From Antedon mediterranea (taxonomy: Eukaryota > Echinodermata > Crinoidea > Comatulida > Antedonidae), in NCBI RefSeq assembly GCF_964355755.1, contig NC_092680.1, forward strand, positions 3,325,001-3,389,000: DNA of 64,000 nt. Direction: 5' to 3'. Below are positions 35,001 through 50,000 of this stretch, piece by piece (positions within the stretch are counted from its first letter, which is position 1; each line of letters begins with the position of its first letter). A program made the position numbers and the translations under genes. The notes beneath the pieces were generated by a model that was not told the origin of the DNA, ran no database searches, and saw only the letters and a program-made list of their open reading frames with translations.

Positions 35001-38000
35001 ACCTCATACTCAATACTCTTTTTTGTTGTTGTTATCTGTATGAATTCTTAGATTAAACTTCTTTATTCGATATGAATATAGTAGTCATCGTATTTTGAAA
35101 TAAAAAGATGCATGCATAATGAATTGTGTGATAAAATTATTTTTCTAATTTTTTAGGAGGTGATTATGATACTGAAGAGTGCAACCAGAGATTTTGAAGC
35201 TCTTATCAAGCGGATTAATGTACAAACAGCCTTTGAGAACGCAGATAAAGATAATAAGTAGGATTATGCAGTAACAATAATCTGTACTAATCCTAATTAA
35301 TCTTTATGTTCAATTTCATACTAATTCTCATCACCATAACTCAATTCAAACTTTTTCCAATTAAAAAAATTTAATATACACTATTCATTGACATGCAGTC
35401 ATTTTTGTTTGATTTAATAACTTAAAGTTTTACAGCCGATACTAGGTACTGTATCTGTTTCCAAAGTATCATAGGAATATTTGGTGATACATCATCACAT
35501 GTGTTTCACATGTATCTAGTAGTAAACCTAACCCTTAACCTGACCTTACATGATACAGGCACCACATTTGATATAAATGAGATGCTGTATTACCAAATAT
35601 TCCTACGATACTCTGAAATAGATAGTATGTAGAGATACAGCACTGGGAATCTGGTGCAATGTACACTAATCAAGCTTTTTTTAAGCTGTTAAAAAAATAG
35701 AGGAACTTACAAGATGCATGTTGGGAAATAAAGTGAATGTATATATTCTACAAAAACACAATATTCACAACAAAATAATAATTGAGAAAGTTCTTTGATA
35801 GTTACACTACTAATGTCTGGTTTCATTATCAAATTAAATCAAGCACCAATTTATGTAGAACATTTGCATCCAGGGGTATAAAAGTAGGTTATACATTTCT
35901 GTTATTTAGATTAGAGTTGACTATGAAATGACTTGTGTAGAACAATTAAGTTAAACATGGGATGCGAAATATTTTGATATTATCACAAAATAATTTAAAT
36001 TGCATGAACGAAACAATTTCATACAATTTTAATGAATGGAAAACATTTATATTTACAATACAATATTCATGTTTTATACAACATTTAAGTAGATCTTTGT
36101 AATTAGATGAAACCAATTTCAACCCATACCATAATGACAATACCTTTTTAGCTTAGACATACCAAACCACTTCAGTACACTCTTGCTTTCTCCATGGTTT
36201 AACCACTCTTAATACTGTGTAGTACTTTCACAGCAAGCACTGCACTGCTTTTAAAACAATATAGGTTATAAAGTACTATTAGTTATAAATCTGGGATCCA
36301 ATATCATCCAATCAAATTACAAGAATTTATTTATGTGTTGTATAAACTATTTTAATCATGCATGTTAAACATCCATAGCTTGGTTATAGTTCTGTATCCA
36401 TATCATAGAAATGTAAATACTTCTAAATCTTTGACAGTAATCTTTCTTTGTTGGAAAAAAAATGACGACATTATTTAAATACCGTAGTCTTATAATCAAT
36501 GTACAGGCAATATACTTTATAAAAACCTGTATAAGGTTCTTATGGTAATGTTTTCATATGGTAACGGTATGTTTTTCTTCCATATATCTCCTGTGTCTCT
36601 CTATACTATTGTACCAAAACCTTAGGCCTACATCTTTGGTGTGGGAGGTGCGCAAGATGTCATCTTCTCCTGCAAAGCATCGCACACCAAGCTGGCCTGG
36701 TGATGCTCGCACTACTCCTCGTAGACAGCGGTTTGTATTTATTTATTACCAAGCAGATAGATTTGTCCACCTTAATTATTGCATTGCTAGCGATTCCTTA
36801 TGGCTGCCTCATTTGTATGTTCTTGTATGTAAAAATATTAAGCTCTGTCTGCACTATCAAACTTTATGCGAACAAAATTTGGGCACATCACACTTTTTTT
36901 GTCAAACTAGTTTGATAGTGTAGATTTAGTTTGTAGAAATACCAACGGAATCCTTCACTTCACTCTAAATGAAAAATGTTATTAAATATAGGCCCTAATT
37001 ATTTGTTAGTATATTCGCCAGAAATAAACCTTTAATATGTACTTTTTATTCCATATTTGGTCATTCCATTTTTTATAATTATTATTTAGTTGATTAAATC
37101 TGTAAAAATTATATTTTATATTTCAGGACAAAAGATATTAAAATACATATTAATAGTTAGTTTATAGTTAACTTTCAAACTTTTTTTTTTCAATTGTTTT
37201 TAGTTTATATTAAACCTTTATAATACAGTTTTTGTTGATGTTACTTATTGTTTGTTTAATTTAACTATGATTTGCTGTTAAAGACTAACCTTTTATAATG
37301 TCATTACAAATAAAAATATCACATATTAAAATGTTAAGCATACATGCACAGATTGAATAATATCATATATTTAAATGTTTGATTCTTTGCTTAGCTAGCG
37401 TTAGGTGTGTACATTATTTTTTCTAAATAATTAAGTCAATTAAATTCCATTTTTTTAAATTTCAAATTTTGACTGCTTATTCATTGATGGATTTATAGAT
37501 CCTTTTATTATTGTGTTTCATAATGTGTACTATTCTGTTTTAGGCCTACATCACTTGCATGGGAGGTACGTAAAACATCACCTGGTAAGGCTCTTGGAAC
37601 TAGTCCTACCCCTGATGGCTTCCGCACTGGTAGCACTCCTAGCCCAGTCAGCAGGACGCTCAGTTTCAATAACCAAGAAAAAAGAAGGTAAGATTTTGGT
37701 TTCAACAGCTTCATTACCAAGGTCAGGTCAGGTCAAGGTTGTTTTAAAATCCAGTAATGATAAACTTAATACAATATACCTAAAGGCCCCATGTTATTTT
37801 TATTTCTTTCCTTTAGGAGCCCAGTACCGTTTGTTGAATCTGGCACAAGTTGGGCTGATAGAGTCAAAGGTCGCACACCTAAACCTGTAGCCAAAGCAGC
37901 GCTACAACCTAAAACAGAAGAACAGACTCCAGTAAACAACAAGCCAAAAGGTACACAAAATGCTGTCCTAGAAGAAATCAATGAAGGTGAATATTTAAAC

Positions 38001-41000
38001 ATGTATAGTAGCATGTTCAATGTAAAACTTTATGATTGTAAGCCAATTATGAATCATCCCGCAGAGGCCTACGATCATTGTCAAAAAACCTTCTTCAAGA
38101 GCGTAGAGCCAAAAATCTGTCGGGTCAGAGGTTTTTTTTTTTACGTTGCATCCCCAAGTGTAAGGAACAGTTTACCAGCAATGCTCCACTAGTCTGAACA
38201 ATTTCAAGACCAACCTAAAGACGTCACTATTCGCTGATGTACTCGCATGTTGCTAATGCACAAAGCGCTCTACATGGGTGGGGGACACCGGCGCTATACA
38301 AGTTTTCATTTATTATTATTAATAAAATCAATGGGTTAAATGTATTTATTTCGTTTATTTTGTTTAGGCTAACTAGTATGGCATTTATCATAACTCTGTA
38401 ATTTTATAACTGTTTGCCTTTTTGTTATTTTTGATATTGTTTTCCCAAACAACAATTCAGTTCACAAAACTTCTTTTTAGATGATACAGAAGGCTGGGAG
38501 ACTGTACAACGCGGAAAACAGGGTAAACAGAACAAATCTCGTAATTCATCCTGTTCCAGTTCCCCTGCCAACCATGGTAAACAAACACAAGGCAACGGAA
38601 CTCCGAAAACAGTCCAAGAAAAAATACAGATCACTGAGGAAGAAAAAAAGAATGTTGAAATTAAGGAGAGTCGTACTGACAGTGAGAAGGAGAATCATCC
38701 AGTAGAGTCTTCTAACATCCAGAAGAAGGATGTTGACATCAAAGAGCAAGACCCTGCCATTGTTGAAGGTAAGCAAAAAGTAGTTATTTCTTCTTCACAC
38801 ATCAAAAGTGGTCTTTTCACATCTGCAAAAGTTAACAACTTGTATAAAGTTGTATAACCAATTTTACATGAGTTTTTACTGCGCACAATTGCCCTGGTAT
38901 TAAACTGACCAATCATAGTAATCAAATAGCATGCAACTACACTTTCCTTCCGATGTTTCTCAGGGTTCATGTTTCAAACCAAGTTATGCAAAAGGGTATT
39001 AAGTTAACAACAATTGAACGAATATTAGAGGTTTATGTATTGCAACATTTAGATCTTGTTTATCTTTAATTAAGTGTAGTATTTGACTACATACTTTGTT
39101 TTTTCCTAAATCAAATTTTAAATATCTAAATGTGTTTTGTATTTAGTCAGTGGATCTACAGTTAAACCAGAAGTTAAAATAGAAATTGAGGAGAATGAGA
39201 CTGAAGCTGAAGCAAATTTAACTGAGGTATTTATTATATTTTTTACTGTCGGGATATCAACATGAGCAGAATTGTTTGAACTAAAACGAGGAGGTTGGGT
39301 GTTTGTGTTCTTGTTATTTAATTATTCATCCTTCGTTTTATCTCTTTGTCTATCAAACAGTCTATTTCATCTTCTATCTGTCTACTGTATCTATGGTATG
39401 TTCTGTTCTATCACCTTACTCATTTTATCTTTATATTATTTCATCTGAGTTGGATAGCCGAGTGGTTAGGACACTTGACTGTCGTACAGATAGACCCGGG
39501 TTCAATGCCTGACAACTCCCAGTTCACTCAGCTGTAAAATGAGTACCTGGTTGAAAATACTAGGGAGAAAAAAGGCGGCGTGGAAAGGAACTGGCCACCC
39601 TACCACATAATGCCGAGGCTTAGTACAATGAGCTCCTAACAGCTCATTCCCCTACGTTCAGAGAACACGGGACTCACCTCCTCCTCATTATTTCATCTAT
39701 CCTTTTGTCAATCCATTCATTTTTCCTATCCATGTATTCATCTATCCATTTGAAGGAGTTAAAATCATACCTTAAGAAACCCATTGACTTTTGTTTAATA
39801 TTTCATATTATCCTAAGCTTTGTCTACTCTATCAAACTAGTTTGACAAAAAAAAATGTGCCCAAATACGGTAGTGATATGCTTAAATATGGTAGTGATAT
39901 GACATCAGCATGTATATGGTCACGTCACATTTTGTTGTCACATAAAGTTTGATAGTGTAGACAGAGCTTTAGTTTCACTGACTCACTCTCTATAATTCCT
40001 GTAGGCTGTGATGGCTGCATTGAATGAGGAAGAAACACTGACAAGTGAACTGGAGAAGTACCAAGAGGAGGCCTTGGCGTCGGCTATAGCTGAAGAAGCC
40101 AATCTGACAAAGGAACTTGAAGAAGAAGAGAATAAAGAGTTAGAAACTGTAGAAACAGATGAGGGAGATAGTGATCTTGGGGTAAGGCCTTTACACAATT
40201 TTATTTTAATTCAATATTTCACTCCTAGGCTCCTCACAAGGCACAGCCTTAGTCTTGAGGAGCCTCTGCAACAAAACAAATGTGAGCTTTGCAACAGAAA
40301 GTGGAAATATATAACAACAAAAATCTATGCACTTTAAAAAACCTAGTACATCTTTCGAGACGACTAGGGGGGTTACCCCGGGGTGCTAGTATACCATACA
40401 CACAGCCACTGTCACACACAGACACTTATCATAACTCATCAAGAAGGTCCCTTGATTGTTAGCATACACTGTTCAGGGGCACCCTCTATAAATAAGGTGA
40501 AATAAAAAAAATTATATAATCAATATCCTCAATTACCTTCGTGAATATAATGTTTGTTTGAAAATCATTACGAAATGAACGTTAACTTTTTTAAACAGAA
40601 CACCATAAGCTCTCTTGAGTCCTCTCAGCGTACAATGGACTGGAATGATCTGTGTGCTGAATTTGAAGAAAAGAGAAATCAGCAGGGCATGTCATGGGGC
40701 GATATGGTTGACCTGGATGACAACTTGGAGGCTAGGCCTCCTGGACATGCTCTACTCATGCATGAAAAGCTTTCATCACCCTCTAGGAAAAAGTAAGTTA
40801 TCTCTTCAGTCAATTTTACAATTGCACATGTGAAAACTAGAATAATCGTTTAAACAGGGAGTTGGTTTAAACATTAAATTATGTTTAAGCATGCGATTCA
40901 AATTGCTAGACTTAAGGTTGATAAATGTAATTTGAATTGTTATTTATACATCTGTTTGGAGAGAGGCAAACGTAAGTAAAGTATCTTGTTTAAGGATACA

Positions 41001-44000
41001 AGCAATGCGGTGAGAGTTGGATTTGAACCTTGATCTCACGATCAGTAGTCGAACATCCAACACACTGCGCCACACGCCCTTACACGTTGGAATCATCAAA
41101 GCTGTTTCAGATCTCAATATATCCTTGTGAGTAACAAATTATATAACGGAAAAATTTTTTCAGGACACGTGCTGAAAGTAAGAAGATTCATGAGGAGAGA
41201 CAAGCACAAGCAAAAAAGAAACGAGAGATTATGCTGGAAGAAAAAGGACAGAAACTACGTGGTCTACATGAGAGAGTGTGTATACTTTATATTACATAGA
41301 TTCCCATTGCTTATCAAATATACCGTATTTATTCAAAAAAATAGCTGGTTTGGTTAAAAGCCTCCCTCAAATAAACGACCGACCCACCCACCCCTGTAGA
41401 ATTCCATTTGGAATAAATGCCTCCCTTCAATTCAAATAAACATCCCGGGGCCTTTAATTTTTTACTCAAATAACTGACACATGCATATACACACAATATT
41501 GAATTACTTTTATTTGTGTAGGAGAATTCATAGACTTTCAATTATCTACAATTGATCAAGCATTTTGATAAAAATTTTACTGCATCTTTTTGATATTAAT
41601 TTTGTTCTGTTTTTTTATATTTAGGAAGAATTTATTTAATTATACAAAACGCAAAAAAAAACCGCCTCCCCGATTAAATACCTCCCTCAAAATAAACACC
41701 CCTCTAAAAACCCCCCTGAACAATAAACACCCCGTGGCGTTTATTCAAATGAATACGGTACTTGATTTTCCCAACAACACAAAATCCACAACTGAGTGCA
41801 ACCCTACTCAATCAAGTATATCTGGTTAGCTTGGATCCCACTAGGACGCAGTGCAAGGATTTGACCAATGACACGTAATAGTTCAAATAATCACTCACTT
41901 GCCATGGTCAAATTGCTTACGTCCATGCTTTAGACTAAGCTTTAGAGCACCTTTTTAGATTGCTGAGGTTCAAGCATGGAAAGAAGTTTTGATTCAACAA
42001 CGCAAGAAAGAAATGGATGAAAAATTGAAACGAGCGGAAGAAAAACGCCAAGTTCAGCTCCAAGCCATTGTAAAGAAAGCTAGAACCGAGGACATTAAGG
42101 TAACAACATTTTAAAGGCAAATTTAAACATCTCTCTGAAAAGCAGTATTTTCTTTAAAAAATTGCTAAATAATTTCTATAAATAATGTTTATGCAAAAAT
42201 GGAAAATAAACTATTGCTTCTTTACAGAACTAAATATATGTGTGTACCGCAAACTTATATCAACATTTGATATCGCCATGTAAACCTTCAAACAATATAA
42301 GACTATTTAGGCAACTGAAATGTTGGTCCAGTTTGAGGGTGACTGGTTGTGGGAATAGTTAACAAACTAAAAATATACATAATTATAAACAATTAAGACC
42401 TGTATTTTTCATTAAAATAAACATAAATATTTGAGCTTGGGAAAAAGATATTATTATTTTCTTTTTATTTGTTACATCCTTTTCTGTTTATTCTTTAGGC
42501 AAATGAAATTGCATTTATAAATTCATTGGAAGCTCAAAACAAGAAGATTGACATACTTTCCAGACACCAAGGTATCGAGGCCCGTCTGCAAGACCTCATT
42601 GAAGAACGACAACGAAAGTCTGAAGAGAAGCAGGCTAAAGAGGAGGCAGCGCACGAGAGGAGAAGACAACTAGAGGAAGAGCGACAGGCTAGGCTGGAAG
42701 CAATGCAGAAACAGAGAAAGTTACAAGAGGAGAAGATATACCAGATAAGAGATGCTAGAGATAGGGCTAGAGAAGCCGCTGCTAAAGAAAAAGCTAGGTA
42801 TGTTTTTATTTATTCACATTTATTGACCCAGTTACAAATGTTTTTATATATTTGACAAGCAAGATAATTTTTGAGTGCTTGACGAAATAAAATAATTGAA
42901 TTGAATTCAATAGGTACCAAAAGAAACGGGTGCTTGTCAGTTTGGATACATTTTACATTTACAAATTTACATAAAATATACACACACATATTCCATAAAT
43001 GGTGGAGATCCTGAGATGATCTGATACCGGTGTTTTTTTTTTGTGTCTGCCTTTTTTATTAAAACTTATTTATGCAATTGATTTTTTAACTATGGATATG
43101 TCCGTTTCCAAAATAAAAGTAAAAAAAAATGAAATGAATAACATAGTAAGATGATATAAGAAATAACTAGTGGGATAGTCCCCCGCCCCTTCCTGGGGAA
43201 AGGGGCAGGAGTGAAGGAATTTGCCTTGATGACAGTTTTAGTAATTTGAGTAAATCCACTTTTTTTAGGGATAGAGTACAGAGATTATCAGCGCTCACTG
43301 CAGCTCAGTTAGCCAAGGAAGAAGAAATACAAAAGAAAATACAACAAAAGGTTTAGTTTAATCATTTATTACACAACAAATTAATTATGATTAATGTGTG
43401 TTATTTATTTAGTGTATATTTAATTTGTCTGTGCACTGTAAAGAAAATGCAAGCCATTAAATGCAAGCCATTAAATGCATTCTATGTTAATGGACATGGA
43501 CCTCAAGAAAGTTAATAACTGGCCACACTTTGTTAGTTATTATTTATGCTATCATTCTCATACACTGAAAAAGCAATAGACCTACTGCATTCACTGTAAT
43601 ATATTGTTCCAACAGCAAGATGAAAGTTCCCGTCGTCACACTGAACATCTTGAGCAGAAGCGAGAAAAAGCAGTCGAACTGAGCATGCTCAGACATTACA
43701 GAACAACCGATTTGGCACCGCAACAAAAGCCATATGAAAAGAAAAAAATCTGTACTCTTTGCAATATGCCTGTAAGTAAACTATCTTTTTATTTTATTTA
43801 GAATATGTTTAGCTTAAAATAATAGAATGAAGAAAAGTATGTTAAAAATAATTATTACATGCAACCTCCTGTTCCCCACTTCGCTTCCAAGACAATTGGA
43901 AAGCAATTTTTTGACAAACCAAGTCATTGACAGCTGGAATGTTCTAAATCCTAAATATTGAAGACCCTTTCCCAGGATCCTTCGTGATATGATTCAATTA

Positions 44001-47000
44001 ACAATTATTGTTATTTTTTTAATAGATTCCCTCAGAGGTGTACCTGTTGAGTCACTTAAAGGGAAGAAAGCATGCTTTGGCATTCAATGAAAAACATGCA
44101 GATCTGCAGTTATCGGAAGAAGACCGGGTAAACTATTGTTTATTTAAATAATTAAACTAAATTTTAAAATGTTTTCTTCGAGTTACCAATAAACTTACCA
44201 AATAAATTTTATTTTTTTTTATTTCCATCAATATATAACAAAACAAGAATTGTTGTAAAGATGTTTTTTTTATTTTAGGAGAGCTATTCTCTAAAGTATA
44301 TCGTTCAAGCACCCACTGATGAGCCAGACGCTAAACAAATTGCAGAGAAAGAACGTCAAAAGGGATTAAGAAAGAGGTCTAGAAAGCTGAGGCAGCGAAT
44401 GAGTTTAAGGGGCAAGGAGTATGAAACTAACTTACCATGCAAGTCACAAGCAGGTGGCTCGTCTGAATGCCGTGCTAAGTGAGTTAAGCTCTGTCTACAC
44501 TATTAAACTTTATGTGATGTGCCCATATATGGACATAATGATGTTATCTTACTACGATATTTTGGCACATCACACTAGTTTGATAGTGTAGACAGAGCTT
44601 TATGTTATAAAAAAAACCTAGGATGTAAATCGAAGGCGGGTAGGAATTCATGTAGATGGCTTATTGTCTTTCAAATGAGACGTTAAGCTGTTGTTGCATG
44701 TTAAAGAACGCAAGTACACTCTTTGAAAAAGCAGGGAATTGTCTTCCGGTGTTCACCACCAGAAGGACCCTACCTGAAACAAGTCTACAGCTCTGTTTAC
44801 ACTATCAAACTTGTGACAAAACAAATGTGATGTGCCCATATATGGACATGATGATGTCATATCACTACCATATTTGGGCATACTGTATCACTACCATATT
44901 TATGTACATCACAATTTTTTTGTCAAACTAGTTTGATAGAGCTTAAAGAATTTACAGTAGAAAGTTATCCTTGGTGTGCAACTTCAACACCAAAAAAAAA
45001 AATTGTTCTAACAAGCTTTCACTTAGAAAACTAAAAAAGCAACATTTTTATGTTATTACAATATTACGTCTTTTAAACAGATTACAGAAACTGACCAAAG
45101 ACATTAACAAGTACCTAACATCAGAAGGCAATAAGAAATGGCCGCAGAACAAAATATCGGCACTTGATAGAGCATTAGGAGAAATAGGAAGAATTCTTGT
45201 TAAAAAGGTAACATCATCATATTAAGTTATTATATTTTAACATTTTTTTATATTCTTTTTAATCATTGTTATTTGGATATTTAATAAAGCTCGGTTTACA
45301 CTGTCAAACTAAATTGACAAAAAAGTGTGATTTGATCAAATATGGTAGTGGTATGCCCAAATATGGTAGTGATATGACATCATTATGTCCATATATGGAC
45401 ACATCACACTTTTTTTGTTAAACTAGTTTGATAGTGTAGACAGAGCTTTAGATATTGTGATAATTTTCTTCACACATAACATGAATGCACACGTGCCATA
45501 GAAGGTCAACCAACGAACACAAATTTCCACCATATGACCATACTTTTCTTCACACATAACATGAATGCACACGTGCCATAGAAGGTCAACCCACGAACAC
45601 AAATTTCCACCATATGACCATACTTTTCTTCACACATAACATGAATGCACACGTGCCATAGAAGGTCAACCCATGAACACCATTTCCACCATTTGACCAA
45701 ATGACCATATTACTGTATTTTGCAACTTCTTGCAAAAATCTTTAGCTTTACACTAAGTTACATGTTGGGATTATAAGGCCATGGCTTAAAAAGTGCCTAT
45801 CACTACTTTAAGCATTGTTTATATAATTTTCCATATTTGGCATCATTTTAAGATAACTTTCTGTCAATCATCACTCGTCATCTTATTGACACGATATTAA
45901 TAAACTATAATACTTTAATACTTAAAGCTGTGTGTAGGAGTGTGATTCAAAACTTATTTTATTTATAAACTTGTATTCCATGTAGGATCAACCAAACCAA
46001 ACCTTATTTCGATCAGTAGGGGGTATATCAACGCTCTCTCGTGTGCTCTTACTTATTTGTATGTCTGATGATGATAAACCAGCTGCTTTGCCTGCTAAGT
46101 AAGTGTTTTTAAAATGTTGATTATATAATGTTGATTTGATATTTCTGATATGATTATTTTCATAATTGTTGTGATGTGGTTATGCCATATATATGATAGT
46201 TATAGTTTCCACAGATCCTTCTAAAATCTGTGCCTAAGGTCTTCTTTGTCAAGAACAAAATTTTCCAAAAAATCATACCAAGATTTTGTTTTATAACGGC
46301 ATAGATTGCCAGCTACTCTCTTCCATTCATTTTCAATATGTTTGTTTTTAATGCAGTGTTATGTTGGTCATTTTCAGCCTAGTATTAGAACTAGTAGAAG
46401 ATCTGTACCACCGATTTATGACTAGGCCTTTATAAACTGAGCCTAGCCTAGTAGTATTAGATTATTATTATTAATGTTAGGACTACACTATCAAATTGTA
46501 TGTGAAAAAAAATTTGGCGTGCCCATTTATGGACATGGTGAAGTCATATCACTACCATATGTAAGCATATCACTAGTAACTACCATATTTGGGCACATCA
46601 CACTTTTTTTGTCAAACTAGTTTGATAGTGTAGACAGAGCTTAACATGAAAATATCTGTAGACAGCATTAAAAATACCTATATTAATATTGCTAAGAAAT
46701 TTAAATTGAAGTTAAAATTATGTCAATAAAGTTTTGAATTTTAGCCACTGTTTACTCAATTTTGTTGATGTCCCCATTAAAAAGAAATGCTTTTTCCTCC
46801 ATCCCAAATTTGTTAGGAAAAATATCAGGCCTTGTCTTTTGAAAATTATAGGTGTGCTACAAATTGCGCTCCTCAATACATTTAGGGGTGCTGTAGGTGT
46901 GTTGTTTGTATTTGGTGTGTAGAAGATTAAAGAAAAATTAAGCGTGAAAAATCACACTCCTCACGGGCAGTTTAGGAGTGTGTTAGGTGAGTGATCGCAC

Positions 47001-50000
47001 TCGATCACCCTAAAAGACAAGGCCTAGAAAATAGAAGCAGCGGTTGACAGTAAACAAAATGTGTTCAGTCTTATGTAACGATTGTGATAATGATTTTATC
47101 GCTATGGTAGAGATAGATGTTATTATAGATTATATTTAGTATAGGTCACAAGAGTATTACTGTTGTATTAATAGTAAGATAGTAAGATATTATGTTATTG
47201 GTACCACAGCTTTGATATTTTGATAATTCTTGCGATTATACACTGATTATAGATTGCGTAATAGCTAAAAGAATACACACATATTTCGCTCTAATCTATT
47301 TTGGTATAAATGCTTTAATTAATTTAACCTTTCATTTTACAGGACTATATGCAATGCAACCAATGTATTAAAATTAGCTATCAAAGGCTGTTTTGAAAAT
47401 TGTCAATATTGTCTCTATAGCAACAAATTAGGACCATTGATTGATAGTTTGATGCACCAATTACAGGCAAGTAATTTAACCTTTAACCTTATTCAATTCA
47501 TATAATTAATTAAAAACTAAAAGGGAAGATAATGCAAACAATTTTTCATGGCTAGACTACAATAAATGTAATGATCTGTCTACACTATCAATGTTTATGT
47601 GGTAAAAAAAGAGTGTGATGTGTCCAAAATATGGTAGTGATATGACATCATCGTGTCCATATATAAGCACATCACATTTTTTTGTCGCATAAAGTTTGAT
47701 ATTGTAAATTACTAGAGCTGAAAGATCACCCTAATGTACAATTTTCTGTACTATCTGTGTGTACTTGCCAACTAGTCAAAAAAATTGAATTCTTCATTGA
47801 AAACCAAAAGCTGCCCGTCCTTTACTGACCTGGAATTAAACTAGAACCCTTTTTAGCCCATCCTCTAAAGTAGTATTTTCATAAACATGAACAACTATTG
47901 TATCCCTGTGGTATTTCATGTCTGTTTTTAAATATTGATTGATTTAAAATAATATATCTCGAGTATGTTTAAATATTTTTATAATTTTATTAATATACAT
48001 TTTAGAATTTAATGTTGAAAATGTACTCGTACTATTTCCATTTTAAATTGGCAAATAAAATAGAATCAGAAATCTGAATCTGAACTGATAACAATATAAG
48101 TGTTTATCTTCTGCAATTTTTTGTTATATTATTCAGAATATTATTGCCATGTGTATTCCATTAATTATAGATTTTTTTTTATTTATTTAAATTAGACTAT
48201 TATACCTGATGATGAAGAATTCTCTCCACTAAACACAAGTGGCAGTTCCGATAATTGGAAACCTCCCTCTGATCCTGTAGCTACCCATATCATGCAAGTA
48301 CTTTCTTCCATTTTCCTTTGTCTTTCCAAGAATGGGCCAACTACTACGAGTAACCCAGTAAATGAGAAGCGAGGTGAGGCCCAAAAGAAGAAGGCTGACA
48401 CTTTTCAACAGTGGGGTCAGGATGTTATCAGGTATGCAGACACAGTTTATTTTATTAATACCTTCTACTGCTACAAATATAATAAGCTTTGAGCGAGTCA
48501 AATGGCTGATCGGTTAAGGCAGGGGCGCTGTTTACCGTATTTAAAGAGCCAACAGCATTGGCAAGGGTTCGAGACTCGCTCCTAGTTCTGGTGGTGGAAC
48601 AAGGATAAGGACTATAAACCGTTCCAGTGTACACAGTTATAACCTGTGTACACTTTAAAGAACCCAGTTCATTATTCGAGAAGTGTAGGTGGTTACCCCG
48701 GTGAACTGGTTCACAAAATAGCCCCTGTATCAGGGGGATTATACCACCTGATAGATAGAATGTCCCTTTAATACAGGTTGGCTGTGGTGTTAAATTTCCA
48801 CTTGTTTGTTTCAGGGGATAGTGTTTCTTTCATAGGGGTCTCCTAAAGGATGGATTCTATTTGTATCTGGTGCTTTTTTTTCTTAATTAAGTTTTAACTT
48901 TAGTATTTTATGATGGTTTTTTTTCGTTACAATTTATCTATCATTCCCATTTTTCAATACAATACATAAAGATATAATACAAAAAGAAAGAAATTAAATA
49001 TCTATTTTTTGAAATTGTGTTTAATGTTTTGTACTTTTATCATTTGCCACTGTTACAGAAGTGATGATTTAAATCAATATTGTTATTCATATATGCTGTT
49101 GAACAATATTTCTATATATTTTGATTGTAGTTACTTGGTATGCAGTGGAGTTGTTGATAAGTTGACCACCTATTTTAACGGCATTAGAGGAACGATAGAT
49201 GAGGAGGAGAAGAGTGCAGACTTCCTGCAACATGGCCTTGCTGTACTTGCTGCAGTTACTAAGTTTGTCACTGTCACCTCATCAAAGTATGTGAATTATG
49301 AAATCTGTAGAATAAAGAAGGCTTGGACATCTTGTTAAAAAATTAACGCCATTACTTGTAGATAAAGGAGTGTAGAATGATAAGTTTTCAACCACGAGAT
49401 ACAATTAGGGTGAAAATACAGTCACTTGCTTAACTGGAAAAAAAACTGTTCATTTTGGATTGCCATAACAGACTTCCAATACCGTACACTTTTGAACTGG
49501 CCTAATATGTCTGGTTTTCTAGCAAGTCTAGTATTATGAATGTAAAGGGACTGGTATTGAAAGATTGACTGTTTTTATTTGAACCTAAAGGAGTTTGTCA
49601 AACATAACATTATTATTATCACAGTAAGATATCCAAACTCCCACTCCCTCCCAGTCTGAATATTGAAATTATTTCATTAAGTACATTGTTATTGAACTTG
49701 AACATCTTTACATCTATATATCTTATTCCTGCAGATCATATGATGTATTTGCTAGCAAGCATGAAGACCCTACGCAGCTAATTGTTACATTCCAAGCCAC
49801 TGGTCTTGGAGGTATTGTTTCATTGCTGTATGGTGTACTACTCCATGGCGGTGCTCCTTCGCGTGGGGATGCAGTCACTCCACCTGAGCTACCAGAACAC
49901 ACCTTGAGTGTTGTGAATGCTGGTATACGAATGCTTAGTAACATTGCATTGCTTGATCTTACCATATTACAGGTACAGTAACTGAATTGCAAAATAAAGT

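Larger units (their letters stand above)
41164..43771 (+). other. SCAPER: SCAPER coiled-coil exons
   Basis: Five exons (41164, 41959, 42499, 43269, 43616) encode a continuous Glu/Lys/Arg/Gln-rich helix, including QLQAIVKKARTEDIK and FINSLEAQNKKIDILSR. It runs about 250 residues with almost no proline before the zinc finger. This predicts a long coiled coil as in vertebrate SCAPER. The donor at 43351 is a weak GTTTAG. Confidence 0.9.
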
